Made by a program: the position numbers and the translations under genes. From positions 2,619,675 through 2,664,109 of the forward strand of contig NW_019091365.1 in NCBI RefSeq assembly GCF_001949145.1: DNA of 44,435 nt, read 5' to 3'. The notes under the pieces are model-generated. The model ran no database searches. It saw nothing but the letters and a program-made list of their open reading frames with translations, and was not told the origin of the DNA. Positions 11,431 to 22,053 of the stretch are shown here, one piece after another. The DNA comes from Acanthaster planci (Eukaryota; Echinodermata; Asteroidea; Valvatida; Acanthasteridae). Each line of letters starts with the position of its first letter. Positions within the stretch are counted from its first letter, which is position 1.

Positions 11431-13736
11431 ATCTTCAAGGGTTGGTTCCAACGCAGTTAAAGCAAAAAAAAGTTGGCTTGGCAAGTAGGCCCCCTATTCA
11501 TTATTGTAAAACTCACTGAACAAAATTACCAGGTGATACGTTTCCGCGCATGAAAAAAATGCAGATTCCTCTCCAGCTCTTTTGGGGTTAAGGCTACCAT
11601 CCCCTCTTAGTTCTAAGAACATGTTCTGAAATTTGATACAATTCACTGGTCTGTGCCTCCCACTCAGAAATTACAGAAAGGCAAAAGTTAGCGATAGTCC
11701 GTCTTGGTCATTGTTTTAACTGTAACCAAACCCATTGTGTGCCCCCATCTGGGAATGAGGGCGCCTCCTTGTGCGCCCGACAAAATGTAGCCCAGTTACG
11801 TCAACAGACGTAATTTCCAAACTTCTTACCACTTACACAACATTTGCAGACAAAAGACACTATTTTCTCCATCTAAAAAAACCCGCCTTCCTCAATTTTT
11901 TAATGCTTTTATCCACATGTCAACTTAATTTCCACAAATTTCTAAAAAGCCTGTCACTGTACGAACTCCAACCATATTGACAACCATACTTACAAGACTT
12001 ATTTTAGACCTCCATAGCAACTGACTAGGTAAACTAAAAAAAATAAATCACAAAGTCACCATTACTAACTATAATATCATTATCATTCGTCCTAACTTAT
12101 TGAAATATACTGAAATCAGAGGATTTGGGACTGTTAGGGTTAAGTGTAACTTTAGAGTTGATATAAAAACACTGTTACAACAAAATATTCTTATAAAAAG
12201 CAACTTTTGTGAAAAACGGTTTCTTGAATTCCCTTGTTTTTCTTTGCTTTTCCACTCCTTTAACACTAAAATACCTGGTTGCAATAACAGTTCTTTGTCT
12301 GGTCCATGCAACTTTGTTGCACAGTTGACTGTAGTTGTGACTTTAAGCATAACTATATTAAATTTACAGTTTTGGCTCTCGCAGGATCCAAAAGCGAACG
12401 ACAAAAGCCAGTGCCTGTACTTCTACAGACTGTTCCAATGCATTAGACTCAACTACATGTATTTCACAGTTGTTTGTATTGAAACATAAAAATATAAACT
12501 TTATCAAGATAAACAGAATTATAAAAACCAATCTCCATAAAAGAATTGAATGGACTTACTAAATGTCAAACATTTATGGTAAAAAACTGACAAACTAACA
12601 AACATCAATCAAAGTGTTTTGAGAACACTTCTGCTACCATCATTGACTGCAACTACAACCGTAACCATAGAGTTTTAACTACAAGCATAATTATATTCAA
12701 TTTACAGTTTCTAACTGTGGCATGATCCACAAGGAAGTCTACTTTTGGGGCATGTTGGGGCCATGGTCATTTTCAACCACTGTATGATATTGCCTGATGC
12801 CCATTTTGTACACAGGCTACCAGGGAAAAATGACCGCTGGGTGACAAATGGCTGTTGCTCCAATGTACTCCTAATTGTAGAATTAGCCAATAAAAACTTC
12901 AACTGTTATCCCTGTCGTAACTGCTGAGGTAACTAGATTCTTTAAGTACCATACAAAATTACTCTTTTGCCCATTAGCTATATTTTACCTTAAAGTAAGC
13001 TACAAACGGGTACATAATCACTTCGGACAGCCCCCCCCCCCATGGTGGAAATAATACTCTATTGTAAATGCTAAGAAAAAGCATCAGGGGCCAGTTTTTG
13101 TAAAAAAAAACAGCAAAAGACCTGCACAGTGCTTCTTGGGAGGGAGGTTTCATGATGCTCTGTAACCATGTGTAAACTGTGCATTAGGCCCCCTCAAAAA
13201 AAGTCTCCAGTTTTCTGGTCAGCACGTGTGTCACCGTAGACCTATGTGTTGGCACTGAAATAAAAAGGCTTTTTATTTGGCATAAAACGATGTCAAAAAG
13301 TTGCCAAACTTGCTTGATCGACTGAAGTTCAGCTACTGTGTAATATTTATGTGTTTACGATAGGTACGGTTGAGTAATATGTACAGTAAAGGAATCCCTC
13401 TAGGTCCCAATACATTTACATGTAGTTGGGCAGCCTTTTTCTCATGACATCATTTCTCCATTACACTATTACGTCTGGGAACCAGACAAATGAGGTGGTT
13501 TTATGTCCTGTGTACATGTACAAGCTGAAAATGCTTTTAAACAGTAAAAGTATGGAGGCCAGTCTATTTTAGTGTTGATAGTGGCCGGTGTTATGTGCGC
13601 AGGCGGTCATGATGGACATCACGTGTTATATACGTACATCATTTACGGAAAAAAAAGTGAGTGTGGAAAAAAGCTTTGTCGCCGCGCCACTTTCGGAGTC
13701 GGCTCCTGACCAGAAAACAGAGACTTTTTGGCCTTA
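11431..13736. other. Intergenic DNA between copies B and C, no gene seen
   Basis: No exon was supported on either strand. A degenerate direct repeat is visible: the phrase AAGCATAACTATATTAAATT near 12346 recurs as AAGCATAATTATATTCAATT near 12684, each followed by TACAGTTT. A plus-strand TTTATT at 13272-13277 is a possible polyadenylation signal for copy C on the minus strand. Poly-C and poly-A runs occur near 13030 and 13105. Confidence 0.5.
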
Positions 13737-16700
13737 TTACTGCACTGTTTGCATTTTGATGACCCATGCCCACTGACATGGCAACTGGGCTGGGTTCAGT
13801 GCTGGCATGGTAACCACGATCCCCCCGCCGGATGGTGCTTGTTTCCACTGAAGGGGTATGGAGTAGCCGAGCATGTTTATTTGGGTCTGGTTGGTTGCTA
13901 TGGGTGCACCGAGCAGCAGCTGGTTGGTGACTGGCCAATCCAGAACAATGGCAAACACAGACAGCAAGGACCCCTCCATTTTGGAAGTGTACCTGTTGAG
14001 ACAATGAATAAACTAATGAAAAATCATAAAATATTTGGCAGGTGGAAACGTTCAAGTTTCCTCAACTAACACATTTAGAGTTTTGCAATGTGCATGATAC
14101 AAAGATTTATTTGCCAATTCACTGTCTTGAGAGCATTATATGAACAAAATTGAATCACCCAATGACACAACATGGCTACAGTGGTACGGCAAGATGTTGT
14201 ATATTCAAGAGTTGTATCGAGCTGTTACATTAGTCCCACATTCTCCAATCAGGTCACAAGCTGTTCAAACAACCAGCAACAATGGCAATCCTGCATCATT
14301 GTTCAATCTCTCTTTCCTGTGTTCCGACTTTCCTGTCATGACTGATTTGATCGTGACCCTGAATGTTTCACGTGTTGTCCACTGGGCTTGCCTGGGCAGA
14401 CTGAAGTTTATGAGGGTGTCCAGTCCATCATGAAACGCTGGCCTTGCCTTCCACCATCCACTCCTTAGGTTTATGGTTTGATTCCCACTAAAGATACCAG
14501 ATGAGGCCATTTCCCGGACCACCATCAACTTATGGAGTATCATCCACACTGACACTCAGAGTTTTATCCATGCAGTTAAGACACAAACTGCTCCTTGTAC
14601 AATCCAATTCACAACTCAAAATTTCAATATAGAGTCTTTGCAGTTGTCAATGGCAAAGGTGAAAATTAATTTTTTTTGGGAAAAGAAAAATTTAAATTCT
14701 TTCTTTAAACAAGTTTAAAGTTTCTTTAAACAAGTTTAAAGTTTCTTTAAACAATTTCAACTATGCCATTTATAATCTGGGTTTTTCTTTCCTTTCAATT
14801 ATTCTGTTCAACTAAAATATTAAGGCACCTTTACTTACCAGACATCTTTGGTCTTTGTGTCGTTTTGCACTCTCCAGGGCTTGGATGCATAGATGGCATC
14901 ACCGTTGACCTTCAGCCAGGCACCCATCTGACGCAGTCGCTCTTCAAATACTGGCACAATGCGACCGTCATGAGTGGGGCCAATGTTCATCAGCAGGTTG
15001 CCGCCGCAGCTGCAGTAAATTTTAAAATGGTACACTTGTCGTCACAGTTTTCACAAAAAGACAATTTTCCCATCGGATTGCAAAACATTAGTTTTGAGAA
15101 AATTCCATTTGAAGTTGGTCTCTTTTTCAAACACTTAATTTCCTAGAATAAGCATTCCTTTAAATTCACCAATACTACTCCATGAAAGAGGGAAAGTTAT
15201 ATGACACAAAACTACAAAACTAATATTTCTTTAATTAAAGTTCTTTATTTTGTAAACAAACAAGATTGTCTGTTCGTGAAATGCTAATATTCGTGTGACT
15301 TTTGGTCTCTTCGAGAACACACAATACACGTTCTTGCCATAGCGCATGCCAGGTGCAACATTGTTACATTTGTATATACATTTCTGGAGTCAAATTGTCT
15401 CTTTGTGAAAACTACAAAACCAGTTTTGCCCATGGTTTTGATCTTTTTGCCAATGCTATATCTATGGAAGACAAAATTGTCTCTTTGTGAAAACCAAAAA
15501 TGCAGTTCAGTTGAACATTACCCCACAGAGATCACCACGATTTGGGTGATTTCAGTAGCTCAAGTTTAGTAAAAAATGATAACATCTAGTTTTAAGCATT
15601 GCGTGGCCTAGTTGATTTTGCCAAAAAACAGAAACTTGAAAAAAATCAGGATTTGGGGTCAAATTATCTCTTCGTGAAAACTGTGACATTGTGTCTGACT
15701 ACAACCAAGAGTTCTGTTGTAGTAACTAACCCCCCCCCCGGAAAAGAAATCTCTGGAAATGATTATGGAAAACCTCCACAGCTTTGGTAAAATGAAGTGG
15801 AGAATAGCTTCAACATGACCTTGTGGTGTGCCAATGAAGCTTACCGTCAGCATTGTAGTGGGGAAAACAACCCAACAATGCAACCAGTCACACGTAACAG
15901 GGTGACCTGTGACACAGCAATGCTTTTGTTACAGTTCAATAACATGACTTGATATCAGGCTGGAGGACTTGTGTTACGACAATGCACGGTACAGTGCTGT
16001 CCTACCACAACAAATACCATGGTGCTCAGGCCATGCCATTATGTCTATGAAACCTTCCCAGGAGCCAGGTCCTGCACAATCAGCCACAAAGGTTTAGACA
16101 AGTTTTGGTAAAGGCATTGCATATGTAAATCCCATTCTGTTGCTTTTCATGGGGTGTATTTAATCCCCCTTGTACTACATACTAGTTACATCAGTTTGAT
16201 ATTACTGATCGCGTAAACTCTCTGTTAAGGTTTACACTGCATATGACTTTTGGAAAAAAAAATGATCACTCATAGAAATGAATGCAATCTATAAAGGAAA
16301 ATGAAGAATATATGCGAGACAAAAACACCAGATCCTTCACCTTATGGTTTGAGCAAGAATTGCAACCAGTTCATCTATGCTAAGATAATCGGCGAGGGTA
16401 GCTTCACGACGGTAGCCCCATGACTTCTTGTCGATGGTCATGGCGTTCTCCCACTTGTGTTTCTGCAGGGTGCCTGCGGTAAATAATAATAGTGGATATT
16501 TATATAGCGTACATATCCCTCACAACTCATGCTCAAGGGGCTGTATTATAATTATCCCTGCACATTGGGCTCCAACAACTGAGCATTCCTGAAACCATCT
16601 CAGCTCCCTGGGGAGTATACGAGCTGACGCTGCGATATCAAGTGCACGTGGCTAACATAACCACATCTACCCTCACAGGTACCCATTCACTCCTGGGTGG

Positions 16701-19700
16701 AGAGAGGCACTTGGGGGTAAAATGACTTGCCCAACATTGCAGCAAGCTGCCACCAGCTGGATTTGAGCCCTGACCCTATGATCAGAAGCTACAAGCCCTA
16801 ACCACAGGCCCACTTGCCCCCACACGAATCACACGAAAAGTCACATAAAAAGCCGTTTAGATAGAGCCTGCAGTTCCTTATGCAGTCAGTTTTCACAGAT
16901 GAAATGGACCAATATGCTTTTGCTAGTTAATTGACAGAATTCAGTTTCCCTTGAAATGACTGACCCTTGAACTCTGTTTATGTTGGTCCATCTCTAGAGC
17001 TCTCTACCATGAATATACTCTGGAAAACTATAATCAGTGCATGCACAGAGATAGGCCCTTCAAAAGAGTTCACAATTTGGATTGCAAGTTTAGAATCAAT
17101 TAAAGTTGGGTAGAGTTGTCCAGGTCTATCCCAGAAAATATCACTTTTTCCCCTGAACAGTTTAACCCTCATATTGAGGATAAGTCACAGGTCACAAATC
17201 TTTGAGAGAGCGTCCTCTAGCAGCAGTACACAAGTTTCATGCTTACCTGGATTGTACCTATCAGAACAGGTGTAGTATCCGCCGTGTTGGCACAAAGTCC
17301 CGCTGCCCCATCTGTCGTTTGTTACGATGGTGTCTTTCACTGGACTGTACAAATTTAAAATAGTTTCATGTATGCGTGAAAATCCTCTCCAAAATGTATC
17401 TTAAGGTGATTTCTTTTAATGGGAATTCAATTTTTTTTAATTTTGAGGAATGACTTTAGGTGAAGTTCAGCTGTTGGTTGTTTGAAATGTCAAGATTCTT
17501 TTCTACAAGATCCTACAGCAGTTACACATTCTGTTTGGATATTAACGCTTGCCCGAAGAAAATAAACCTCATTCCAAATAGGTCAAGAGTTTAACTGGTT
17601 TTGTTTTGGTCTCACCTACTGTTGTAGAGCCAGGCCAAGAATTCTGTACTATTCCAGTAATCCGGGGTGGCGCTCCAATCTCCATCGGACCACAGCAAGT
17701 CAGGCTTGTAGCTCATCACAATCTCATACAACTCAGGCAGGCAGATATCCTGCAATGCATCATGACACTGCCGTCAGGACACAGCTGAGCAAGTTCTGCT
17801 GTTTGGACCAGGGCCAGGGAAGGGGAGTGGTTAGGGGAGGGAGTTTGTTAAATGGGAAAAACATGCTAGGGGATGCACTGAGCTCCTGAGAAGGGATCTC
17901 AGACAAACTTAAGGCTCCACAGAAAATTTCACAAGAAGAAATTTTGAGTATCTTTAATTCCTAATGCCACTTTAATGTCTTCATACATACCATATGGAGT
18001 AAGCGGTGGTGTTTCAGATGTCTAAAATAACACCACTTAACCTATTTTGTAGAGAAAATGGTCTTTCGGAGTGGCCTTTAAAGGCTTAGGTTTTCAAACT
18101 GTGGTTTACATTGAGCAAGTGCTTTACAACTTTTTTGGGGGGGTCTAAGTTGATTAAGCAACTACCCGATCATCAAACTCAGCATCACCTGGACATAAGC
18201 CTGTGTTTTGAATCCAGCCTTCTGGTCTTGTAAGAACAGTGGATTGAACCATTCAAACAGGGAGTGGTACAGGCCAAAATGAACATCCTTGGCGGTGGTC
18301 CGGATCGCTGTTGCCAGCTCACCTGCAGGGCAAGAAATTAGAGAGGAAACATTCTCATCAATGCAGCAAATTCCTAAAAGAATTTTTTTAAATCTGATTT
18401 TTGCTATTTAATTTCCAGTGTTGGAGGTCTCGAGACCTGGTCTCGGTCTCAAGACCATCTCGAGACCTTTTTTTGAGGTCTCGGTCTCGGTCTTGGTCTC
18501 GGCCTACAAGAGTCTCGGTCTTGGGAGGGTTGGCCTCGGTCTCGGGAGGGCTGGTTTCGGTCTTGGTCTCGGTCTCGAATGCCTTGGTCTCGGTCTTGGA
18601 CATAAAGGTCTCGACTACAACACTGTTAATTTCCATTCCAATTTCCTGAGCTCACCAACTAGATCTCTCTTGGGACCGACATCCATGGCGTTCCAGTTCC
18701 AGGAATACTTGGAGGGCCAGTTGGTGAAACCCTCATGATGTTTGCTGGTCAAAACAAAGTACCTGCATGGACAAATGCGACTTCCTCACACATCTAGTGT
18801 ACTTAATCAATACTAATATAGATACCGCACCCTTGAACAAGATAAAGAAACACCAGATCTCATTTTCATACGGGTGATTCACAAAAATGTGCCTCCAAGA
18901 GTTTGCAACGCATTGGCCAATCATGATGCGCGAAATCTGTCAACCCAATGCGCATTCGGAAAGGGTCGACAGATTTCGCACGTTGTGATTTGCCAACGTA
19001 TTGCAAACTCTTGGATGCGCACTATTGTGAACAGCCTGTATTGTATTCAAATTCTGCGTAGTACATGTGTGAAATTCATTTCCCAGTTAAGCATCTGAAA
19101 TAAAATCCTGCATCATTTACAAAACAGAGCAACAATCAGTGAGGTGATTATCATGATATCATTTCATTGGCTGACATAACCACATTCACTCCCAACAGTC
19201 CAACGCCTAGCCATCTGTCCTGAATTTTTTCAGTTTGCAATTAAAAAGGTTCCAAAAAATGATCCTAGCAATACCATCAAAGCATTTCCAAAGGAATTTA
19301 AAAACACTACTGAGGGCATGAAATGAGATTATGTCAATCAGCCCATGGAGGAAGGAAAATTCCTCCATGATCAGCCCCCCCCCCCAAAAAAAAGCAGAGC
19401 TGGATATAACAGTTTTCTTATTCAGGCCTAATTCACGTAAACATGATCCAGGATTCTTGAATTCACATGGGCTTACTTTGCGCCGGATGCTTCAATAATT
19501 TCAGCGAATGCATTTGGGTCGAAGAACTCGGCCGTAAACATAGACGCGAAGTCAGCGTAGGTGAACCCCGGCCTGTAGTTCTCCTTCATGAACTCCACAT
19601 ACGGCGCTTGCGGTTGACCCTGCCAGTACCACCAGAACCACTCTGAGCCGAAGCTGGGCACGGAGAAGACCCCCCAGTGCATGAAGATGCCTATCTTGGC

Positions 19701-19862
19701 CTCGTCGTACCAGGGAGGCAAGGGTCTGGAGTCGAGTGAAGGCCAGTTGGGCTCGTAGTCATACTCATAGTCGTACTTCACTCGCTTGCCTAAGCACTGG
19801 TGAATAGCGCCAAAGAAAATACACAGGGCAACAACAGACAATTTAGTGGCGTATCCAGCCAT
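13737..19862 (-). CDS. FUCA1: Alpha-L-fucosidase (GH29) copy C, complete, 472 aa
   Basis: Eight exons on the minus strand: 19862-19477, 18762-18656, 18322-18189, 17749-17616, 17344-17247, 16473-16341, 15009-14839, 13992-13737. They sum to 1419 nt with GT/AG borders and end in TAA at 13739-13737, followed at once by a second TAA. The signal peptide is about residues 1-25. A Tyr/Asp/Glu-rich stretch ([12 protein letters not shown]) follows and makes this protein eleven residues longer at the N-terminus than copy B. Catalytic residues are intact: Glu74 (GSEWFWW), the TSKHHEGF motif, nucleophile Asp231 (WSDGDW) and acid/base Glu295 (HKWEN). Introns are larger than in A and B and contain a SINE, a MITE and a GGTCTC-type array. 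Exons 1, 2 and 7 are nearly identical in stretches to A and B, while exons 5, 6 and 8 have diverged widely. C therefore looks older than the A/B split but partly homogenised. It is head-to-head with WIPI2. Confidence 0.95.
14699..14756. repeat. Short tandem repeat, about 21-bp unit, nearly three copies
   Basis: The unit TTTCTTTAAACAAGTTTAAAG is repeated twice and followed by a partial third copy, within intron 7 of copy C. Each unit contains the dyad TTTAAACAAGTTTAAA. Confidence 0.85.
15030..15690. repeat. Cluster of TCTCTTTGTGAAAAC repeats with inverted ends, copy C intron 6
   Basis: The motif AAATTGTCTCTTTGTGAAAAC recurs in direct orientation near 15387, 15465 and 15660, with a weaker form near 15265, and once inverted near 15035-15060. 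The outermost copies are inverted to each other and match over about 26 bp with three differences, including a shared GTGAAAACTGTGAC. This could be a roughly 650-bp element with internal repeats or an intron minisatellite. Confidence 0.55.
16481..16822 (-). mobile_element. tRNA-derived SINE in copy C intron 5, minus orientation
   Basis: Read on the minus strand, the element starts with a tRNA-like head: an A-box-like TGGTTAGGGCTTG, then a B-box-like GGGCTCAAATCC about 35 bp later. A body follows with GGGCAAGTCATTTTACCCCC and GGAGTGAATGGGTACC, and the tail contains CGCTATATAAATATCC. The same body and head occur again at 27720-28112. Confidence 0.75.
18424..18612. repeat. Degenerate GGTCTC hexamer array in copy C intron 2
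   Basis: About 190 bp are built from GGTCTC, GGTCTT and CGAGACC words, starting close to palindromic (TCTCGAGACC). It ends about 45 bp from exon 2. Open frames across it (Thr/Glu-rich or Ser/Val-rich) are by-products of the repeat. Confidence 0.85.
18871..19038. mobile_element. Palindromic mariner-like MITE, 168 bp, in copy C intron 1
   Basis: The two halves are inverted copies of each other for about 70 bp. Both arms contain CCAAGAGTTTGCAA and TGCGAAATCTGTC-type sequence. The element is flanked by TA on both sides (18869-18870 and 19039-19040), and the ends read CGGGTGATTCACAA and, inverted, CAGGCTGTTCACAA. TA flanks plus a nearly full-length palindrome fit a Tc1/mariner-derived MITE. Confidence 0.75.
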
Positions 19863-22053
19863 TTTGTTGAGAATCGAGCCAAAAACTTATGTAGTTAAAA
19901 CGGCAGGTAAATTACTTGCTACGTCAAAAACAGAGCCTTGGAACTTTCTCAATATCTTGTAAACATCCGATTGAAAGTGCTTAACAATCTGGATTCTCTT
20001 CCCGATCAAATAAAACAAGCATAAACTTAAACAGCAAGTTCCCGGACAAACAGGTATAATACGACACACAGTTGTTACAAAACAAGCAGCGCGATTGAAT
20101 GGGAATCGACTTAGCGAAAGTGCACAAATCAGATGACTATGCACGTGACTCGGTCATGCATGGAGAGAACTACGCAAACATGTGGAGCAAAGCTTAGTAC
20201 ATGGTACTTGAACTATATCAACATGTAGTAATCACATTCAAGGCACTTCAAATTTTGTTTGTTTCTCTGTTTTTATTAAGTTATAGCGCTCGAACTCGCA
20301 AACTGCTGCTGCATTGCGGACATATTCTTGTCCTGATCGAATTTGTAACACTCCGACAACTGGACTCTAATTTTTGTATATATTTCAGTTTGCACTAACT
20401 TAGAGCTAGGAACAGTTGTTCTATCAGAGAAGAAAATAAAAGATTTAATAATTTTTTAAAACTTACTATGCAAAGTTGTAAACAGCGAAGGTGTGGGAGG
20501 GGCGGGGTGAAGTTGATGACTTTGGGCAGTTTCGGCTCGGACAAATTCGGGTAAAACACATTAAATCAGTCAAATTTCCCTTTAGAAATATTACTTTAGT
20601 TCATTTTTCTTTCCTTTTCATTTTTTGTATACAAACTAAGCTGCAATCATATTCAAATTTCCAAGCGCACTGTTTTCCCCCTCTTTTTTCTGTCTATTGA
20701 TATCAACCCCTAAATAAGGGCGGATCCAGGAATTTTTCGAGGGGGATGGCCACCGTGTCGGGTTTTTTTTTTGTCCGTTTGTTGCGGAATGCAATGTTAC
20801 CAATATACAACTAAAAGCCTTTACAGGATGCAATTTTTTTGTTATTACACTAATTGTTTTAGTTTATATTCATTTGTACACTGTGTTAGAGCGTTTTTCT
20901 GTATATGAGTTATCATTTTGCTGTTAATGTGTCAAATTTAGAGTTGCAGGTTGTGCTTTGGTTGTTAGCTAGCTTAATAAGTAAGTCAGTCTCTTTCAGA
21001 TAACGGTTGAAAAACGAATATATACCAGCAAAGCAATGTAAACTTATTGAAACATTTTCAGTTTTCGTTTGCGTTGGATCCTCTTTTATGCAGACAGGGC
21101 CCGGTATTCAAAAAAAGATTGCAACCTCTGCATAATAGGTCTTGCAAAGTAATTACGAATCAGAAGGTAGCCTACTAAACAGTACAAAACAGATTCTGGA
21201 GGCACTCGATCAGAGGCCCCGTGACCGCGTTTTCTGAAACTAATGTGTCCAGAATAATTATGGGAAAAAACAGTCTCAGTGGTGCAATTGAAGTTGTCAG
21301 TAGAGACGTCCTGGTGTGATAAAAATTTCTTCATGTTTGGGTAGTGACAGGCCGCGGGAATCACAACGTTACTAGAAACACGCTTTCCTCGAACAACGTC
21401 TTTGCCGCCTGCCAAAATTTTTGCAGTATTAGATGTAATTACTGTAATTATTAATTTGGTTTATTAAGACAAAGATTTAAAAACGGATTTCACACGATAT
21501 GGGAAAACACTCAGGCTATAGATGCTCCGGCGCTGGAAGTGTTCCATTTAGCAGATAGGCAACGAATAGAAATGTTGGTGGAATGATTTAAGTAATTTTT
21601 TACACGGAAAATTTGTCACTTCAGTGATTTTTTTTTAGAGTCGCTTCCTTGGTTAGTTTTTCAGTTCTTGTGTGGTAGTGTACATGTACTCGAAAAGTCA
21701 TTTTCTTGGCTCTACTACGGAGGCCGGGATGCAGGCTCATCATCGATATTTAAGGCACTAACATCATTGTCCGCACGCTAATACGCATGCGCATTAGGGG
21801 TCAGAAGACAAAAAAAACAGGGGATGTCAACAACAATAAAAGTCTGGCTCCTGCATTATCACCACAGTATAAAGCAATGAAGTAGGTATCGGGGGCATGA
21901 CCAATAAATCCGACGATTATTTCCATCAAAGGGACAGCTGTAAAGGCAAAAACTGTCAACGTCGGTGGGTTTTTACCCGAGAAATTCCCACGAAAACTCT
22001 ACTTGCAGGCCATGTACAGACTACAGAGCTGACAGGGCGACAAAGCAGGCCTC
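19863..22053. other. Shared upstream region between copy C (minus) and WIPI2 (plus)
   Basis: This 2.2-kb head-to-head spacer must hold both promoters and the 5' UTRs. No coding exon was supported. Poly-T tracts, a weak TATA-like TATAAAG near 21868 and an NRF1-like palindrome near 21788 are visible. The 5' UTR of WIPI2 may be unspliced just ahead of 22054. Confidence 0.55.
21782..21794. promoter_or_regulatory. NRF1-like site upstream of WIPI2
   Basis: TACGCATGCGCAT is near-palindromic. Its reverse reading, TGCGCATGCGTA, differs at one base from the NRF1 consensus TGCGCATGCGCA. It lies about 260 bp before the WIPI2 ATG, a usual place for NRF1 sites in broadly expressed genes. Binding is inferred, not shown. 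Confidence 0.4.

Noticed and set aside
18388-18738. Low-complexity open frames on both strands near copy C exon 2
   Set aside because: They are produced by the GGTCTC array and by read-through into exon 2.
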